Origin: Vicinamibacteria bacterium
GTDB lineage: Bacteria; Acidobacteriota; Vicinamibacteria; Fen-336
Direction: 5' to 3'
Length of the DNA: 64,000 bases
Assembly: GCA_035570235.1 (NCBI GenBank)
Contig: DATMML010000015.1
Span: 168,131 to 232,130 of the forward strand
The position numbers and the translations under genes were made by a program. Positions 34,531-44,879 of the stretch are shown one piece after another; positions within the stretch are counted from its first letter, which is position 1; the number at the start of each line of letters is the position of its first letter. A model generated the notes under the pieces. It did no database searches. It was not told the DNA's origin and saw nothing but the letters and a program-made list of their open reading frames with translations.

Positions 34531-35715
34531 TTACGGCTCGTTCTGGATGATCATGGCGATGCCCTGTCCGCCGCCGATGCAGGCGGTGGCCAGGCCGTAC
34601 TTCGCCTTCCGCCGTTTGAGCTCCAGGGCCAGGGTCAAGAGCAACCGCGTCCCTGTGGCCCCCAGCGGATGCCCGAGGGCGATCGCTCCTCCGTTCACGT
34701 TGGTTCGCGCGCGCTCGAGCCCCAGCTCTTTCTCCACCGCCAGGTACTGGCCGGCGAAGGCCTCGTTGACCTCCACGAGATCGATGTCCCGGAGGGAGAG
34801 GCCGGCCGCTTCCAGGGCCCGGCGGGAGGCGGGGACGGGCCCGATGCCCATGATGTCCGGGGGCACCCCGGCCATTCCCCAGGACACGACGCGGGCGAGG
34901 GGTCTCCGGCCCCGGCGCTCCGCTTCCTCCTCGCTCGCGATCACGAGCGCGGCCGCCCCGTCCACGATCCCGCTCGCGTTCCCCGCGGTCACGAAGCCGT
35001 CCTTGCCGAAAGCGGGCCTCAGCGCGGCCAGTCCTTCGAGCGTGGTCGAGGGCCGCAGGTGGTCGTCGGCCTCCACCCGCCGCGTCTTCTTCCCCTCCCG
35101 AACCTCGACGCCCACGATCTCCTCCCGGAAGACCCCCCGTTCCGCCGCCCCCGCCGCCGCCTTCTGGCTGCGCAGGGCGTAGGCGTCCATGGCCTCGCGG
35201 TCGATCCCGTGCTGGCGGGCCAGCTTGTCCGAGGTTTCGGCCATGTAAAGGCCGCAGCGGGTGTCGAAGAGGGCGACCATCAGGCTGTCCTCGAGCTTGC
35301 CTTCCCCGAGGCGGAGGCCGGCGCGGGCGCCCCGGATCACGTGCGGAGCCTGGGTCATGTTCTCCATGCCCCCGGCCAGGACCACACCCGCCTCCCCTAG
35401 GCGGATCATCTGCGCGGCCGAGACCACGGACTGGATCCCCGAGCCGCACAGCCGGTTCACGGTGAGGGCGGGGGCCTCCACGGGCACGCCCGCCAAGAGG
35501 CCCACGTGGCGCGCTCCGTAGATGGCGTCGCCCGAGGTTTGGAGGGCGTTGCCCATCACCACGTGGTCGACGGCGGAGGCAGGCACGCCGCTCCGCTCCA
35601 GGGCCGCGGCCGCCGCGTGACCGCCCAGCTCGAGGGCGGAGACATCCTTGAACGCCCCCACGTACTCGGTGAAGGGCGTTCGCGCGCCCCCCAGGATCAC
35701 GACCTCCTGAGACAT
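34531..35715 (-). CDS. acetyl-CoA C-acyltransferase (thiolase)
   Basis: A 394-aa thiolase. The acylated cysteine is in NRLCGSGIQSVVSAAQMI, the base His in GGAIALGHPLGATGTR, and the second cysteine in TACIGGGQGIAM. With hbd and enoyl-CoA hydratase it makes a short-chain beta-oxidation or butyrate/PHB-type unit whose dehydrogenase electrons could pass to the ETF system at 3834-7407. I chose MSQEVVILGGARTPF (ribosome site GAGGG 8 nt upstream). Confidence 0.95.
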   Translation of the reverse strand: MSQEVVILGGARTPFTEYVGAFKDVSALELGGHAAAAALERSGVPASAVDHVVMGNALQTSGDAIYGARHVGLLAGVPVEAPALTVNRLCGSGIQSVVSAAQMIRLGEAGVVLAGGMENMTQAPHVIRGARAGLRLGEGKLEDSLMVALFDTRCGLYMAETSDKLARQHGIDREAMDAYALRSQKAAAGAAERGVFREEIVGVEVREGKKTRRVEADDHLRPSTTLEGLAALRPAFGKDGFVTAGNASGIVDGAAALVIASEEEAERRGRRPLARVVSWGMAGVPPDIMGIGPVPASRRALEAAGLSLRDIDLVEVNEAFAGQYLAVEKELGLERARTNVNGGAIALGHPLGATGTRLLLTLALELKRRKAKYGLATACIGGGQGIAMIIQNEP

Positions 35716-35774
35716 CGGCTTGCCCTCGCGGCCGCGGGCGCGGGCGTGGCCGCTCGCGGCCAGAAAGAACGGAG

Positions 35775-35783
35775 AGTATAGCA
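35775..35783 (-). promoter_or_regulatory. extended -10 promoter of the thiolase operon
   Basis: On the minus strand TGC followed directly by TATACT gives a strong extended -10. The -35 position (GAAAGC) is poor. Transcription would start near 35768, with a leader of about 50 nt. It is back-to-back with the promoter of the plus-strand lipoprotein. Confidence 0.6.
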
Positions 35784-35813
35784 CGCTCGTCTCCGGCGCT
35801 TTCCGCCCGGACC

Positions 35814-35843
35814 TTGACTTCCGCGCGGGGCCGGGGCTAGGCT
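35814..35843 (+). promoter_or_regulatory. promoter of the propeller lipoprotein gene (leaderless position)
   Basis: TTGACT (35814-35819) and TAGGCT (35838-35843) with 18 bp between. Counting from the -10, transcription starts near 35850, only 2 nt before the ATG at 35852, so the mRNA would be essentially leaderless. The same TAGGCT element occurs at aroC. Confidence 0.6.
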
Positions 35844-35851
35844 CGCGACTG

Positions 35852-36901
35852 ATGCGCTCCCTCCCGCTCCGCCCCCTCTTGGTCGCCCTCGTGCTAGCGG
35901 GAGCCTGCAACCGCGACTACCCGAGCCCCTTCGGCGGCCTGGGACGCACCGTGTCGCCACCCTCCGCCGCCGCCCTGCTCTTCACGAGCGGGGCCTGGGC
36001 GACCCAGTCCGGCTCCGGGCGCGAGCTCTTCGCGGCCAACGCCGATGGTTCGGGAGTCACACGCTTGACGTTTTGCAACGACGGCGCCACATGCGACACG
36101 GTCGAGGCCGCCATCGCCACCGACCGGCAGCGCACGGAGGTCCGCCGGGTCAAGACCACCACCCCCGGCACCGCGCTTGTTTACATCGACCTCCAGAAGG
36201 CGGCGGAGGCGGAGATCATTCCCGCCTCCCAGCAGGTATCGGGGATCGACTGGTCGTCCCAGGGCGATGTGCTCGTCTACAGCGCCCTCCGCTCGCCCGG
36301 GCTGGACGACCTCTATCGGGTCGACCCCAACGGCCAGAACGCGGCCGACCTCTCCTGCACGACCGCGGGTACCACGGGCACGCTCCCCTGCGACCCCACG
36401 ATTCGCGAGCGACGGCCCCGGATCGACCCCACGGGCAACGTCGCCGTCTACGAGCGCATCGACGCTACGGGCCGGGGCCAGATCTACATCTTCCAGAACT
36501 CCGCCAACAAGATCCAGGTCACCTCGGGGGGGACGCCGGGCGCGGCCCTGCCCGGAACTCCCTACGTGATCGGCTCCGACGCGGATCCCGCCTATTCTCC
36601 CGACGGGGGCTCGGTCGTCTTCCGTCGCCTGACCGATCTCGGTAGCGGGGGGCTCGGCAGCTGGGACGTCTTGACCGTGCACTCGGACGGCACCGCGCTC
36701 GCCGTCTTGGCCACCGGTCCCCTGTACCGGGGGGCACCGGACTGGGGAACCGCGGGCATCGTCTTCGCGGAGACGGATGCCGCGGCTGCGACCACGAGCC
36801 TAGTCGTCGTCCAGCCCGATGGCACCGGCCGCCATGTGATCCTGACCCAGCCCTCGACCTTCAACCTCGGCTTCCCACGCTGGCTGCCCGCGGCTCACTG
36901 A
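35852..36901 (+). CDS. TolB-like beta-propeller lipoprotein
   Basis: A 349-aa exported protein. The signal peptide MRSLPLRPLLVALVLAGAC is a clear lipoprotein signal with Cys19 modified. The rest is repeated WD40/PD40-like blades with motifs such as GRELFAANADGSGVTRLT, DDLYRVDPNGQN, DADPAYSPDGGSVVFRRL and WDVLTVHSDGTA. It resembles TolB-type propellers but lacks the TolB N-domain and lies away from tol/pal genes. Two Cys pairs (CNDGATC, CTTAGTTGTLPC) may form disulfides. Function is not known; a surface or periplasmic binding role is a guess. Confidence 0.75.
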   Translation: MRSLPLRPLLVALVLAGACNRDYPSPFGGLGRTVSPPSAAALLFTSGAWATQSGSGRELFAANADGSGVTRLTFCNDGATCDTVEAAIATDRQRTEVRRVKTTTPGTALVYIDLQKAAEAEIIPASQQVSGIDWSSQGDVLVYSALRSPGLDDLYRVDPNGQNAADLSCTTAGTTGTLPCDPTIRERRPRIDPTGNVAVYERIDATGRGQIYIFQNSANKIQVTSGGTPGAALPGTPYVIGSDADPAYSPDGGSVVFRRLTDLGSGGLGSWDVLTVHSDGTALAVLATGPLYRGAPDWGTAGIVFAETDAAAATTSLVVVQPDGTGRHVILTQPSTFNLGFPRWLPAAH

Positions 36902-36905
36902 GCCG
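36891..36905. terminator. inverted repeat at the convergent propeller/aconitase junction
   Basis: Arms CGGCTC and GAGCCG pair around ACT, spanning the plus-strand stop codon and ending 3 bp before the convergent minus-strand stop. No T-run is present, so it would at best be a weak bidirectional terminator. Confidence 0.3.
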
Positions 36906-36907
36906 GG

Positions 36908-38890
<1,983 letters not shown>

Positions 38891-38924
38891 AGACTCGATA
38901 TTAGCACCCGCGGGCGAGGGGGTT

Positions 38925-39974
38925 TCAGCTGCGCAGCCGGTCCTGGATGGCTTCGCCCACCTCGCGCGTGCCCAGAGTCCCCCCGATGTCGGCGGTGGTG
39001 CGGTCGTTTTCCACCGCCCAGCGGACCGCGCCTTCGATGCGGTCCGCCTCCTCGCCCCAACCCAGGTGCTCGAGCATCAATCCTGCGGTAAGGATCGCTC
39101 CCATGGGATTGGCCACGTTCTTCCCCGCGAAGCGGGGGGCCGAGCCGTGCACGGGCTCGAAAAGGCTGATCTGCCCCGGATGGATGTTGCCGGAAGCGGC
39201 CATGCCCAGCCCCCCCTGGAGCCCGGCCGCGAGGTCGGTGACGATGTCCCCGAACATGTTGGAGGTCACAATCACCTGGAACTGGCTCGGTTCCCGGATC
39301 AACTGCAGGGTCAGGTTGTCCACGTAGAGGTGGGTGGCTTCGATCCCGGGGTTCTCGGCCGCCACCGCCCGGAAGACGCGCTGCCAGAGTTCGTGGGCGT
39401 GGATGAGCACGTTCGACTTGTCCGCCATCAGGACTTTCTTGCGCCCCTGCGCCACCGCGAAGGCGAACGCATGGCGCACGATGCGCTCCACCCCCTTGCG
39501 GGTGTTGAGGTCGATCTCGGTGGCCACCTCGTCGGGGGTGTCCTTCTTGAAGTTCCCCCCCATCATCACGTAGAGGCCCTCGGTGTTCTCGCGGAAGACC
39601 ACGAAGTCCACGTCCTCACGACGGGCCCCTTTGAGGGGGCAGAGCTTCTCGTGGAAGAGGCGGACCGGCCGGTAGTTGACGTAGAGGTCCAGCTTGAAGC
39701 GCAGCCCGAGCAGGATGTCCGCGGCGTGCCGGTTGTCGGGCACGCGGGGATCCCCCATCGCCCCCAGGAGGATGGCGTCGAAGCCTTCTTGCAGCATCTT
39801 GATGCTTCCCGGGGGCAGGGTCACCCCGGTCTTCAGGTACTTCTCCGCACCCCAGTCGAAGGGGGTCATGCGCAGGCTCTTGCCCGCGGCATCGGTGACC
39901 GCGCTCAGGGCCTTGACCGCCTCCGCGATGACCTCGACCCCGATGCCGTCGCCCGGCACCACCGCGATGTGCAA
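38925..39974 (-). CDS. isocitrate/isopropylmalate-family beta-decarboxylating dehydrogenase
   Basis: A 349-aa NAD-type enzyme. It starts HIAVVPGDGIGVEV, has the arginine cluster LLGLRFKLDLYVNYRPVRL, FRENTEGLY, the Lys of ADKSN and the metal Asp pair in NMFGDIVTDLAAGL, and HGSAPRFAGKNVANPMG. FRENTEGLY is typical of isocitrate, homoisocitrate and tartrate/malate dehydrogenases, where true isopropylmalate dehydrogenases have RELTGGIY, so LeuB is less likely. The only start that keeps the first beta strand is a TTG (39972-39974). It precedes the aconitase-family gene by 34 bp, so the two probably act in sequence. Confidence 0.85.
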   Translation of the reverse strand: MHIAVVPGDGIGVEVIAEAVKALSAVTDAAGKSLRMTPFDWGAEKYLKTGVTLPPGSIKMLQEGFDAILLGAMGDPRVPDNRHAADILLGLRFKLDLYVNYRPVRLFHEKLCPLKGARREDVDFVVFRENTEGLYVMMGGNFKKDTPDEVATEIDLNTRKGVERIVRHAFAFAVAQGRKKVLMADKSNVLIHAHELWQRVFRAVAAENPGIEATHLYVDNLTLQLIREPSQFQVIVTSNMFGDIVTDLAAGLQGGLGMAASGNIHPGQISLFEPVHGSAPRFAGKNVANPMGAILTAGLMLEHLGWGEEADRIEGAVRWAVENDRTTADIGGTLGTREVGEAIQDRLRS

Positions 39975-39999
39975 AGGACCGGTGGCCAGGGGAGCCTGC

Positions 40000-40176
40000 C
40001 TAGCTGGGGAAGGGGCTCATCAGCCAGCCCAGGATCACGGTGGAGAGGACGAAGGCCGCGAAAGCGAAGAGCCCGAAGCGGACGCGGCTCCGCGTGTCGT
40101 CCCGGAGCAGGGTGGCGAACACGCTGGACACGAGCAAGGAGAATACGAGCAGGATGAAGAGGTGGCTCGGCCTCAA
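40000..40176 (-). CDS. small two-helix membrane protein (58 aa)
   Basis: A short frame starting with TTG that overlaps the upstream gene's stop as TTGA, the coupling style used throughout this window. The product has two clear hydrophobic helices: LFILLVFSLLVSSVFATLL and FGLFAFAAFVLSTVILGWL, joined by a charged loop RDDTRSRVR, and ends MSPFPS. The topology and tight coupling suggest a real gene. I do not recognise a family. It lies between the DUF6677-like gene and the dehydrogenase, perhaps a partner of the former. Confidence 0.65.
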   Translation of the reverse strand: MRPSHLFILLVFSLLVSSVFATLLRDDTRSRVRFGLFAFAAFVLSTVILGWLMSPFPS

Positions 40177-40577
40177 GGCTTCCGCCTCAACGCGGTGTCG
40201 TGGGCGTCCAGGATGACGAGGACGTTCAGGAGCCCGCCCACGGCCGTGAACGTGTTGCCGTATTCGTAGGTGACGGAGGTCACCTGGCCCGTCTCGAAGC
40301 CCAGGGCCCGGGCCGCGAAGTAGGGGATGCCCACCGCCATTTGGGCCAGGCTAAAGAGCAGGGCCAGGGGGTCCTCGAATCCAAGGTGCAGCTGCAGGCC
40401 GGAGTCCATCGCCACCCCCAGGAGGAATAGCGCCCCGATCGCGCCCATGAAGATGAGACCCTTGGCCCGGCGCCCCAGGTAGAGGTGGCCCGCTCCCGGC
40501 ACTAGCCAGGCGAAGAGGCACGCCGGCAACACCCGCGCGCTTCCCCCGCTGTCCGTCTCCGCCCGGCTCTCGGCCAC
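40173..40577 (-). CDS. small membrane protein, DUF6677-like
   Basis: A 134-aa inner-membrane protein with about three hydrophobic segments: LPACLFAWLVPGAGHLYLG, GLIFMGAIGALFLLGVAM and TFTAVGGLLNVLVILDAHD. The PGAGHLYLGRRAKG motif resembles TM2-type and DUF6677 proteins, and YEYGNTFTAVGGLLN near the end fits DUF6677 from memory. No catalytic residues are apparent. GTG start with GGAG upstream. First gene of the 40577-36908 operon. Confidence 0.65.
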   Translation of the reverse strand: MAESRAETDSGGSARVLPACLFAWLVPGAGHLYLGRRAKGLIFMGAIGALFLLGVAMDSGLQLHLGFEDPLALLFSLAQMAVGIPYFAARALGFETGQVTSVTYEYGNTFTAVGGLLNVLVILDAHDTALRRKP

Positions 40578-40617
40578 GCTCCACCCCCCTCGCCCCTCCG
40601 GCCGGGCGAAGCTCCGG

Positions 40618-40647
40618 ATGTTACCGGCGGGGTCGGAGCGCCGTCAA
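40618..40647 (-). promoter_or_regulatory. sigma-70-type promoter of the DUF6677/dehydrogenase/aconitase operon
   Basis: On the minus strand TTGACG (40642-40647) and TAACAT (40618-40623) are 18 bp apart. Transcription would start near 40611, about 34 nt before the GTG. It is divergent from the S55-like gene promoter 90 bp away. Confidence 0.6.
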
Positions 40648-40737
40648 GGCCGCGTGGGCAACGCGCCGGGTCAACGAGAAACGGTCCCCTTCACCAGAGT
40701 GCAAATGTCCGTTTCCTGTTGGCGTCGACCGTCGCCA

Positions 40738-40766
40738 TTGACGGCCGCGGCGCGCGCCCCTAAGAT
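40738..40766 (+). promoter_or_regulatory. sigma-70-type promoter of the S55-like gene
   Basis: TTGACG (40738-40743), 17 bp, TAAGAT (40761-40766). Predicted start near 40773, 11 nt before the ATG, with only a weak GGGAA ribosome site. Confidence 0.7.
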
Positions 40767-40783
40767 CTTCTGAGATTGGGAAT

Positions 40784-42622
40784 ATGAACATCCGCCGCCC
40801 TTGGCTCCCCCTCGCCGCAATCGTCACCGCGCTCGGCTCGCCCTCCCCCGCCCTCGCCCAAGGCATCTTCCCGTTCGAGCGGATTCGGCCGGGGATGACG
40901 GGAACGGGCCTGACCGTCTTCGAGGGCACCCGCATCGACGAGTTCAGTGTCCGCGTCCTTGGCGTGCTCGAGAACGCCATCGGGCCAAGGCAGAGCGTGA
41001 TCCTCGCGCGCCTGGAAGGGGGCCCCCTCGAGAAGACGGGGGTGATCGCGGGCATGAGCGGCAGCCCGGTGTTCATCGACGGCCAGCTGGTGGGAGCCGT
41101 GGCCTACAGCTTCCCGTTCGGCAAGGAGCCCATTGCCGGGATCACGCCCATCGGCGAGATGATCGAAGCCACGCGGATCCAGGCCCCCCGCGCGGCCTCC
41201 GCGCGGGGGACTCCCCCCTGGGGCCCCGCCGGCCCCGCCGGGCCTTTGGACCGCGAAGCGGTCATGGCCGCGCTGCGTCGACCGCTGCGGGCGTTCGCCC
41301 CCGGCCCCTTTGCCGGCGAGCCCCTCCCCCCGGCCCTGGCCGGAGCGACGCTCGCGCCCCTCGCCCTCCCCCTCGTCTTTTCCGGGTTCGACCCCGCCAC
41401 TTTCGAATGGGCACACGGTGTCTTCTCGGGTCTAGGGTTCGCCCCCGTGCTGGGAGCCAGCGCCTCCGGGGTTCCTCCCGACGCTCTTCCCGACCTCAAA
41501 CCGGGCGGAGCGCTGGCCGTCTCCCTCATCGAGGGCGACCTGGACCTGTCCGTGACCGGCACCATTACCCACATTGCTGACGGCCGGCTCTACGCCTTTG
41601 GCCACCCCTTCTACAACCTCGGCCCCACCCAGTTTCCTTTGCGGAAGGCCTACGTCTATTCGATCTTCCCCAGTCTGCAGCAGTCGTGGAAGATCAGCGC
41701 CGCCCTGGAGCCCGTGGGTACCATGGATCAGGACCGAACCACCGCGATCGCAGGCCTCCTGGGTGCCGCTCCCCGCATGATCCCCGTGGAAGTGCGGCTC
41801 AGCACGAGCCGCGGTCAGGAGCGGCAGTTCTCGTTCCGGATCGTGGAGGATGAACTCCTGAGCCCCGTGCTCACCTTCATGGCTCTGCTCTCCGTTCTCC
41901 AGGGCAACGAACGGGCGTTCGGGACGTCGACCGTCCGCGTCAACGGCCGCCTGAGTCTGTCCGGGGGGCGGGAGATCAGGGTGGAAGACCTCTTCGCCAC
42001 CGGCCAGCCCTCGGTTCAAGCGTCCGCGCTGGTGGCCGCCCCCCTGGCCTTCGTCATGGCCAACGACTTCCAGAAGGTGATGGTGGAGAAGGTGGACCTT
42101 TCGGTTTCGTCCTACGAGACGGTTCAGAGCGCCACCCTGCAGCGGACCTGGGTGGAACGCACGGGCCCCGTGCGCGCCGGCTCCGCGGTCCCCGTGAAGG
42201 TGCAGCTCCGCACGTATCGGGGTGAGACCCTCCTCGAGACCATTCCCCTCACCATCCCCCCGAGCGCCCCCGCCGGCCCCTACACCCTGCTCGTCTCGGA
42301 CGCCCAGGCCCTGAACGTCCTCGAGCAGCGGGAGATGCGGCAGCCCTTCATACCCAAGGACCTCGACCAGCTCATCCGTGCCATCAACGGTCTCCGCCGC
42401 AGCAACCACCTCTACGCCCGCCTGCTGCGCCCGGTGGACGGAGCCATCGTCTCCGGCGAGTACCTGCCCTCTCTACCCTCCTCCGTGCTCGCGGTTCTGG
42501 GTGCGAGCGAGCAGGGCACGGGCCTTATCCCCATTCGGACCGCCACCGTCTGGGACTTCGAGCTCCCCGTCGACTACGCAGTTACCGGCTCCCGCCTGAT
42601 CTCCCTCTCCGTGGAGAGGTGA
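40784..42622 (+). CDS. exported SpoIVB/S55 peptidase-like protein with permuted motifs
   Basis: A 612-aa secreted protein with signal peptide cleaved after ALA26. Residues 85-125 carry the S55 serine motif (GVIAGMSGSPVFIDGQLVGA, Ser92/Ser94), and residues 258-280 the His motif (YAFGHPFYNLG, His274). In SpoIVB the His motif comes before the Ser motif; here the order is reversed. The C-terminal half (residues 330-612) is beta-rich and unassigned, possibly adhesin or Ig-like. Such proteins recur in Acidobacteria with propeller genes, as here. Activity as a protease is inferred only from the motifs. Confidence 0.75.
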   Translation: MNIRRPWLPLAAIVTALGSPSPALAQGIFPFERIRPGMTGTGLTVFEGTRIDEFSVRVLGVLENAIGPRQSVILARLEGGPLEKTGVIAGMSGSPVFIDGQLVGAVAYSFPFGKEPIAGITPIGEMIEATRIQAPRAASARGTPPWGPAGPAGPLDREAVMAALRRPLRAFAPGPFAGEPLPPALAGATLAPLALPLVFSGFDPATFEWAHGVFSGLGFAPVLGASASGVPPDALPDLKPGGALAVSLIEGDLDLSVTGTITHIADGRLYAFGHPFYNLGPTQFPLRKAYVYSIFPSLQQSWKISAALEPVGTMDQDRTTAIAGLLGAAPRMIPVEVRLSTSRGQERQFSFRIVEDELLSPVLTFMALLSVLQGNERAFGTSTVRVNGRLSLSGGREIRVEDLFATGQPSVQASALVAAPLAFVMANDFQKVMVEKVDLSVSSYETVQSATLQRTWVERTGPVRAGSAVPVKVQLRTYRGETLLETIPLTIPPSAPAGPYTLLVSDAQALNVLEQREMRQPFIPKDLDQLIRAINGLRRSNHLYARLLRPVDGAIVSGEYLPSLPSSVLAVLGASEQGTGLIPIRTATVWDFELPVDYAVTGSRLISLSVER

Positions 42623-42662
42623 GGATCCGCCTTTCTGCGCCGCCCCCCCTCCTGGAGGAACA

Positions 42663-44879
42663 ATGCCCCGTGGCCCGGCCGTCACCCTCGTTCTTCTCGC
42701 CCTTGCCCTCCCCTTGGGGGCGGCCCAGCCACAGTTCTGGAGGATCGAGGGGGCCCGGGATTTCCTGGATGGCGACACCAAGGGGCTCTCCGTCGACTCC
42801 GAGGGGCGGGTCCGGCTAGCCCCCGCCACGCGCGTCCTCCACGACCCCGAGACTCCCAACGTTTGGTGCCTGGCCCAGGACCCCAAGGGCACTCTCTACG
42901 CGGGCACCGGGAATGATGGCAAGGTCTTCAAGGTTGAGGCCGGCAAGGGGTCGCTCTTCTTCGACGCCGCGGAGCTGGAGGTCCACGCGTTGGCCGTGGG
43001 GCCGGATGGTCGGCTGTACGTAGGGACGGCGCCCAACGGAAAAGTCTACGCGGTGGACGCCGGGGGCCGAGCCACAACCTTCTTCGATCCCCCGGAAAAG
43101 TACATCTGGGCCCTGCTCTTCGACAAAGCGGGCAACCTGCTGGTGGCCACGGGAGCGGAGGGCAAGGTCTACCGTGTGGACCCCAAGGGCAAGGCCCAGA
43201 TCGTGCTCACCAGCCCGGACACGCACATCCTCTCCCTGGCCACGGATGAACGCGGCAACGTCTACGCGGGCAGCTCCCCCAACGGGATCATCTACCGCCT
43301 CGACGCCGCCCTGAAGGTTTTCGTGGTCCACGACTCCGCCTACCGCGAAGTGAAGGCCATCGACGTGGGGACGGACGGAAGCCTGTACGCGGCCGCCGTG
43401 GACGGCAAACCGAAGGACGACACGACCCGCCCCTCCGCTCCCGTCCCGCCCGCGGTCTCCCTGGGTCCGACGGCAGAGGTCACGGTGACCGAGAGCTTCA
43501 CCATCCTTCCCCCCGCCGCCGGCGCCCCCGCCCCGCCGCCCCGGGGGCCAGAGGGCCCCGCTCCCGGGACCGCCAAGGGGGCCGTATTCCGGATCCTTCC
43601 CTCCGGCGAGGTTGACACGCTGTGGTCCTCCCCCGACGAGACGCCCCACTCCCTCGTGCGCTCGGGAGATGCCGTCCTCGTGGGCACGGGCAACAAGGGC
43701 AAGCTTTACCAGGTGAGGGACAACCGCACTTGGACCATGCTCATGGTCCTGCCCGCCGACCAGGTGACGGGCCTGGCCCGGGGCAGCGCGGGTACGGTCC
43801 TCCTCGCCACCTCCAATCCCGGGCGCATCTATGCCGTGGAGGGCACGCCGGCGGCCAAGGGGACCTTCACTTCCAAGGTCAAGGACACTGACACCGTCTC
43901 GGGTTGGGGGCGGCTGCGCTGGGAAGCCAGCCTTCCCGGAGGGACGGAGATCGAGATCCAGGCCCGCAGCGGCAACACCGGCAGCCCCGACTCGACTTGG
44001 TCGGATTGGTCCGCTCCCTACCGCCACCGCGAGGGCGACGCCGTGACCAGCGAACGGGCCCGCTTTCTCCAGGTGCGCGCGGTTCTGACCGGCAAGGATG
44101 GCGCGTCTCCCGTCCTGGACTCGATTACGGTAGCCTATCTCCAGCGCAACCTCCGGCCGCAGGTCCAGTCCATCACCGTTCATCCTCCGGGCGAGGTATT
44201 CCAGAAGCCGATCTCGATCACGGGCGAGATGGAGGTGCTGGGGCTCGAGCCGGGGCAGGCTCCGGAACGGGGCCCCGCGGCCGCGGCCACCCGGGCCAGC
44301 ATGCCCCCCGTCACCAGCTACAGCCGACGGCTGTACCAGAAGGGAATCCAAACCTTTTCCTGGAAGGCCGACGACCCGAACGGCGACACCCTCGTCTACG
44401 ACGTGCACTATCGCGCCGTGGGGGACAGCAAGTTCCGCCTCCTCCGCAAGGGCATCACGGAGCCCGTGCTGGCCTGGGACACCTCGACCGTCCCCAACGG
44501 CCGCTACCTGATCCGGGTCACGGCCTCGGACGCGCCAAGCAATCCGTCCGCCCTCGCCTTGACCGGTGATAAGGAGAGCGTGCCTTTCGACGTGGACAAC
44601 ACCCCGCCCGTCGTGACCGCCACCCTCGTCCACCGCGGCGCCCCGGTCCGGATCCGGGTGGTCGCGAAAGACGACAGCAGCATCATCCGCAAGACCGAGT
44701 ACTCGGTCGACGGCGGACGCTGGGAGGAGGTCCACCCCACGGACGGGATCAACGACTCCCTCGAGGAGACCTACGAGATCACCCTCGACGCTATGCCCGG
44801 CCCCGGACCGCACGTGGTGGTGGTGCGGGCCTTCGACCTCCTCGGCAACGCGGCCACCGCTCGGGTGGACGTGCCCTGA
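42663..44879 (+). CDS. exported beta-propeller protein with C-terminal Ig/FN3-like domains
   Basis: A 738-aa secreted protein. Signal peptide (VTLVLLALALPLGAAQ), then an N-terminal propeller of NHL/PQQ-like blades with repeats such as TLYAGTGNDGKVFKV, RLYVGTAPNGKVYAV, NLLVATGAEGKVYRV and NVYAGSSPNGIIYRL. A Pro/Ala-rich linker near 285-310 splits the propeller. The C-terminal 300 residues look like FN3 or Ig domains (TFSWKADDPNGDTLVYDVHY). Excellent ribosome site CTGGAGGAACA. It follows the S55-like gene by 40 bp. Function is unknown; binding or scaffolding at the cell surface is likely. Confidence 0.75.
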   Translation: MPRGPAVTLVLLALALPLGAAQPQFWRIEGARDFLDGDTKGLSVDSEGRVRLAPATRVLHDPETPNVWCLAQDPKGTLYAGTGNDGKVFKVEAGKGSLFFDAAELEVHALAVGPDGRLYVGTAPNGKVYAVDAGGRATTFFDPPEKYIWALLFDKAGNLLVATGAEGKVYRVDPKGKAQIVLTSPDTHILSLATDERGNVYAGSSPNGIIYRLDAALKVFVVHDSAYREVKAIDVGTDGSLYAAAVDGKPKDDTTRPSAPVPPAVSLGPTAEVTVTESFTILPPAAGAPAPPPRGPEGPAPGTAKGAVFRILPSGEVDTLWSSPDETPHSLVRSGDAVLVGTGNKGKLYQVRDNRTWTMLMVLPADQVTGLARGSAGTVLLATSNPGRIYAVEGTPAAKGTFTSKVKDTDTVSGWGRLRWEASLPGGTEIEIQARSGNTGSPDSTWSDWSAPYRHREGDAVTSERARFLQVRAVLTGKDGASPVLDSITVAYLQRNLRPQVQSITVHPPGEVFQKPISITGEMEVLGLEPGQAPERGPAAAATRASMPPVTSYSRRLYQKGIQTFSWKADDPNGDTLVYDVHYRAVGDSKFRLLRKGITEPVLAWDTSTVPNGRYLIRVTASDAPSNPSALALTGDKESVPFDVDNTPPVVTATLVHRGAPVRIRVVAKDDSSIIRKTEYSVDGGRWEEVHPTDGINDSLEETYEITLDAMPGPGPHVVVVRAFDLLGNAATARVDVP

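Noticed and set aside
35716..35851. A copy of the etfB operator upstream of the thiolase operon
   Set aside because: No ATGAA/TTCAT palindrome is present there, so shared control by the same repressor is not supported.
42816..44813. 665-codon minus-strand frame opposite the propeller gene
   Set aside because: No signal peptide, motif or ribosome site; the plus-strand frame has a perfect ribosome site and propeller repeats.
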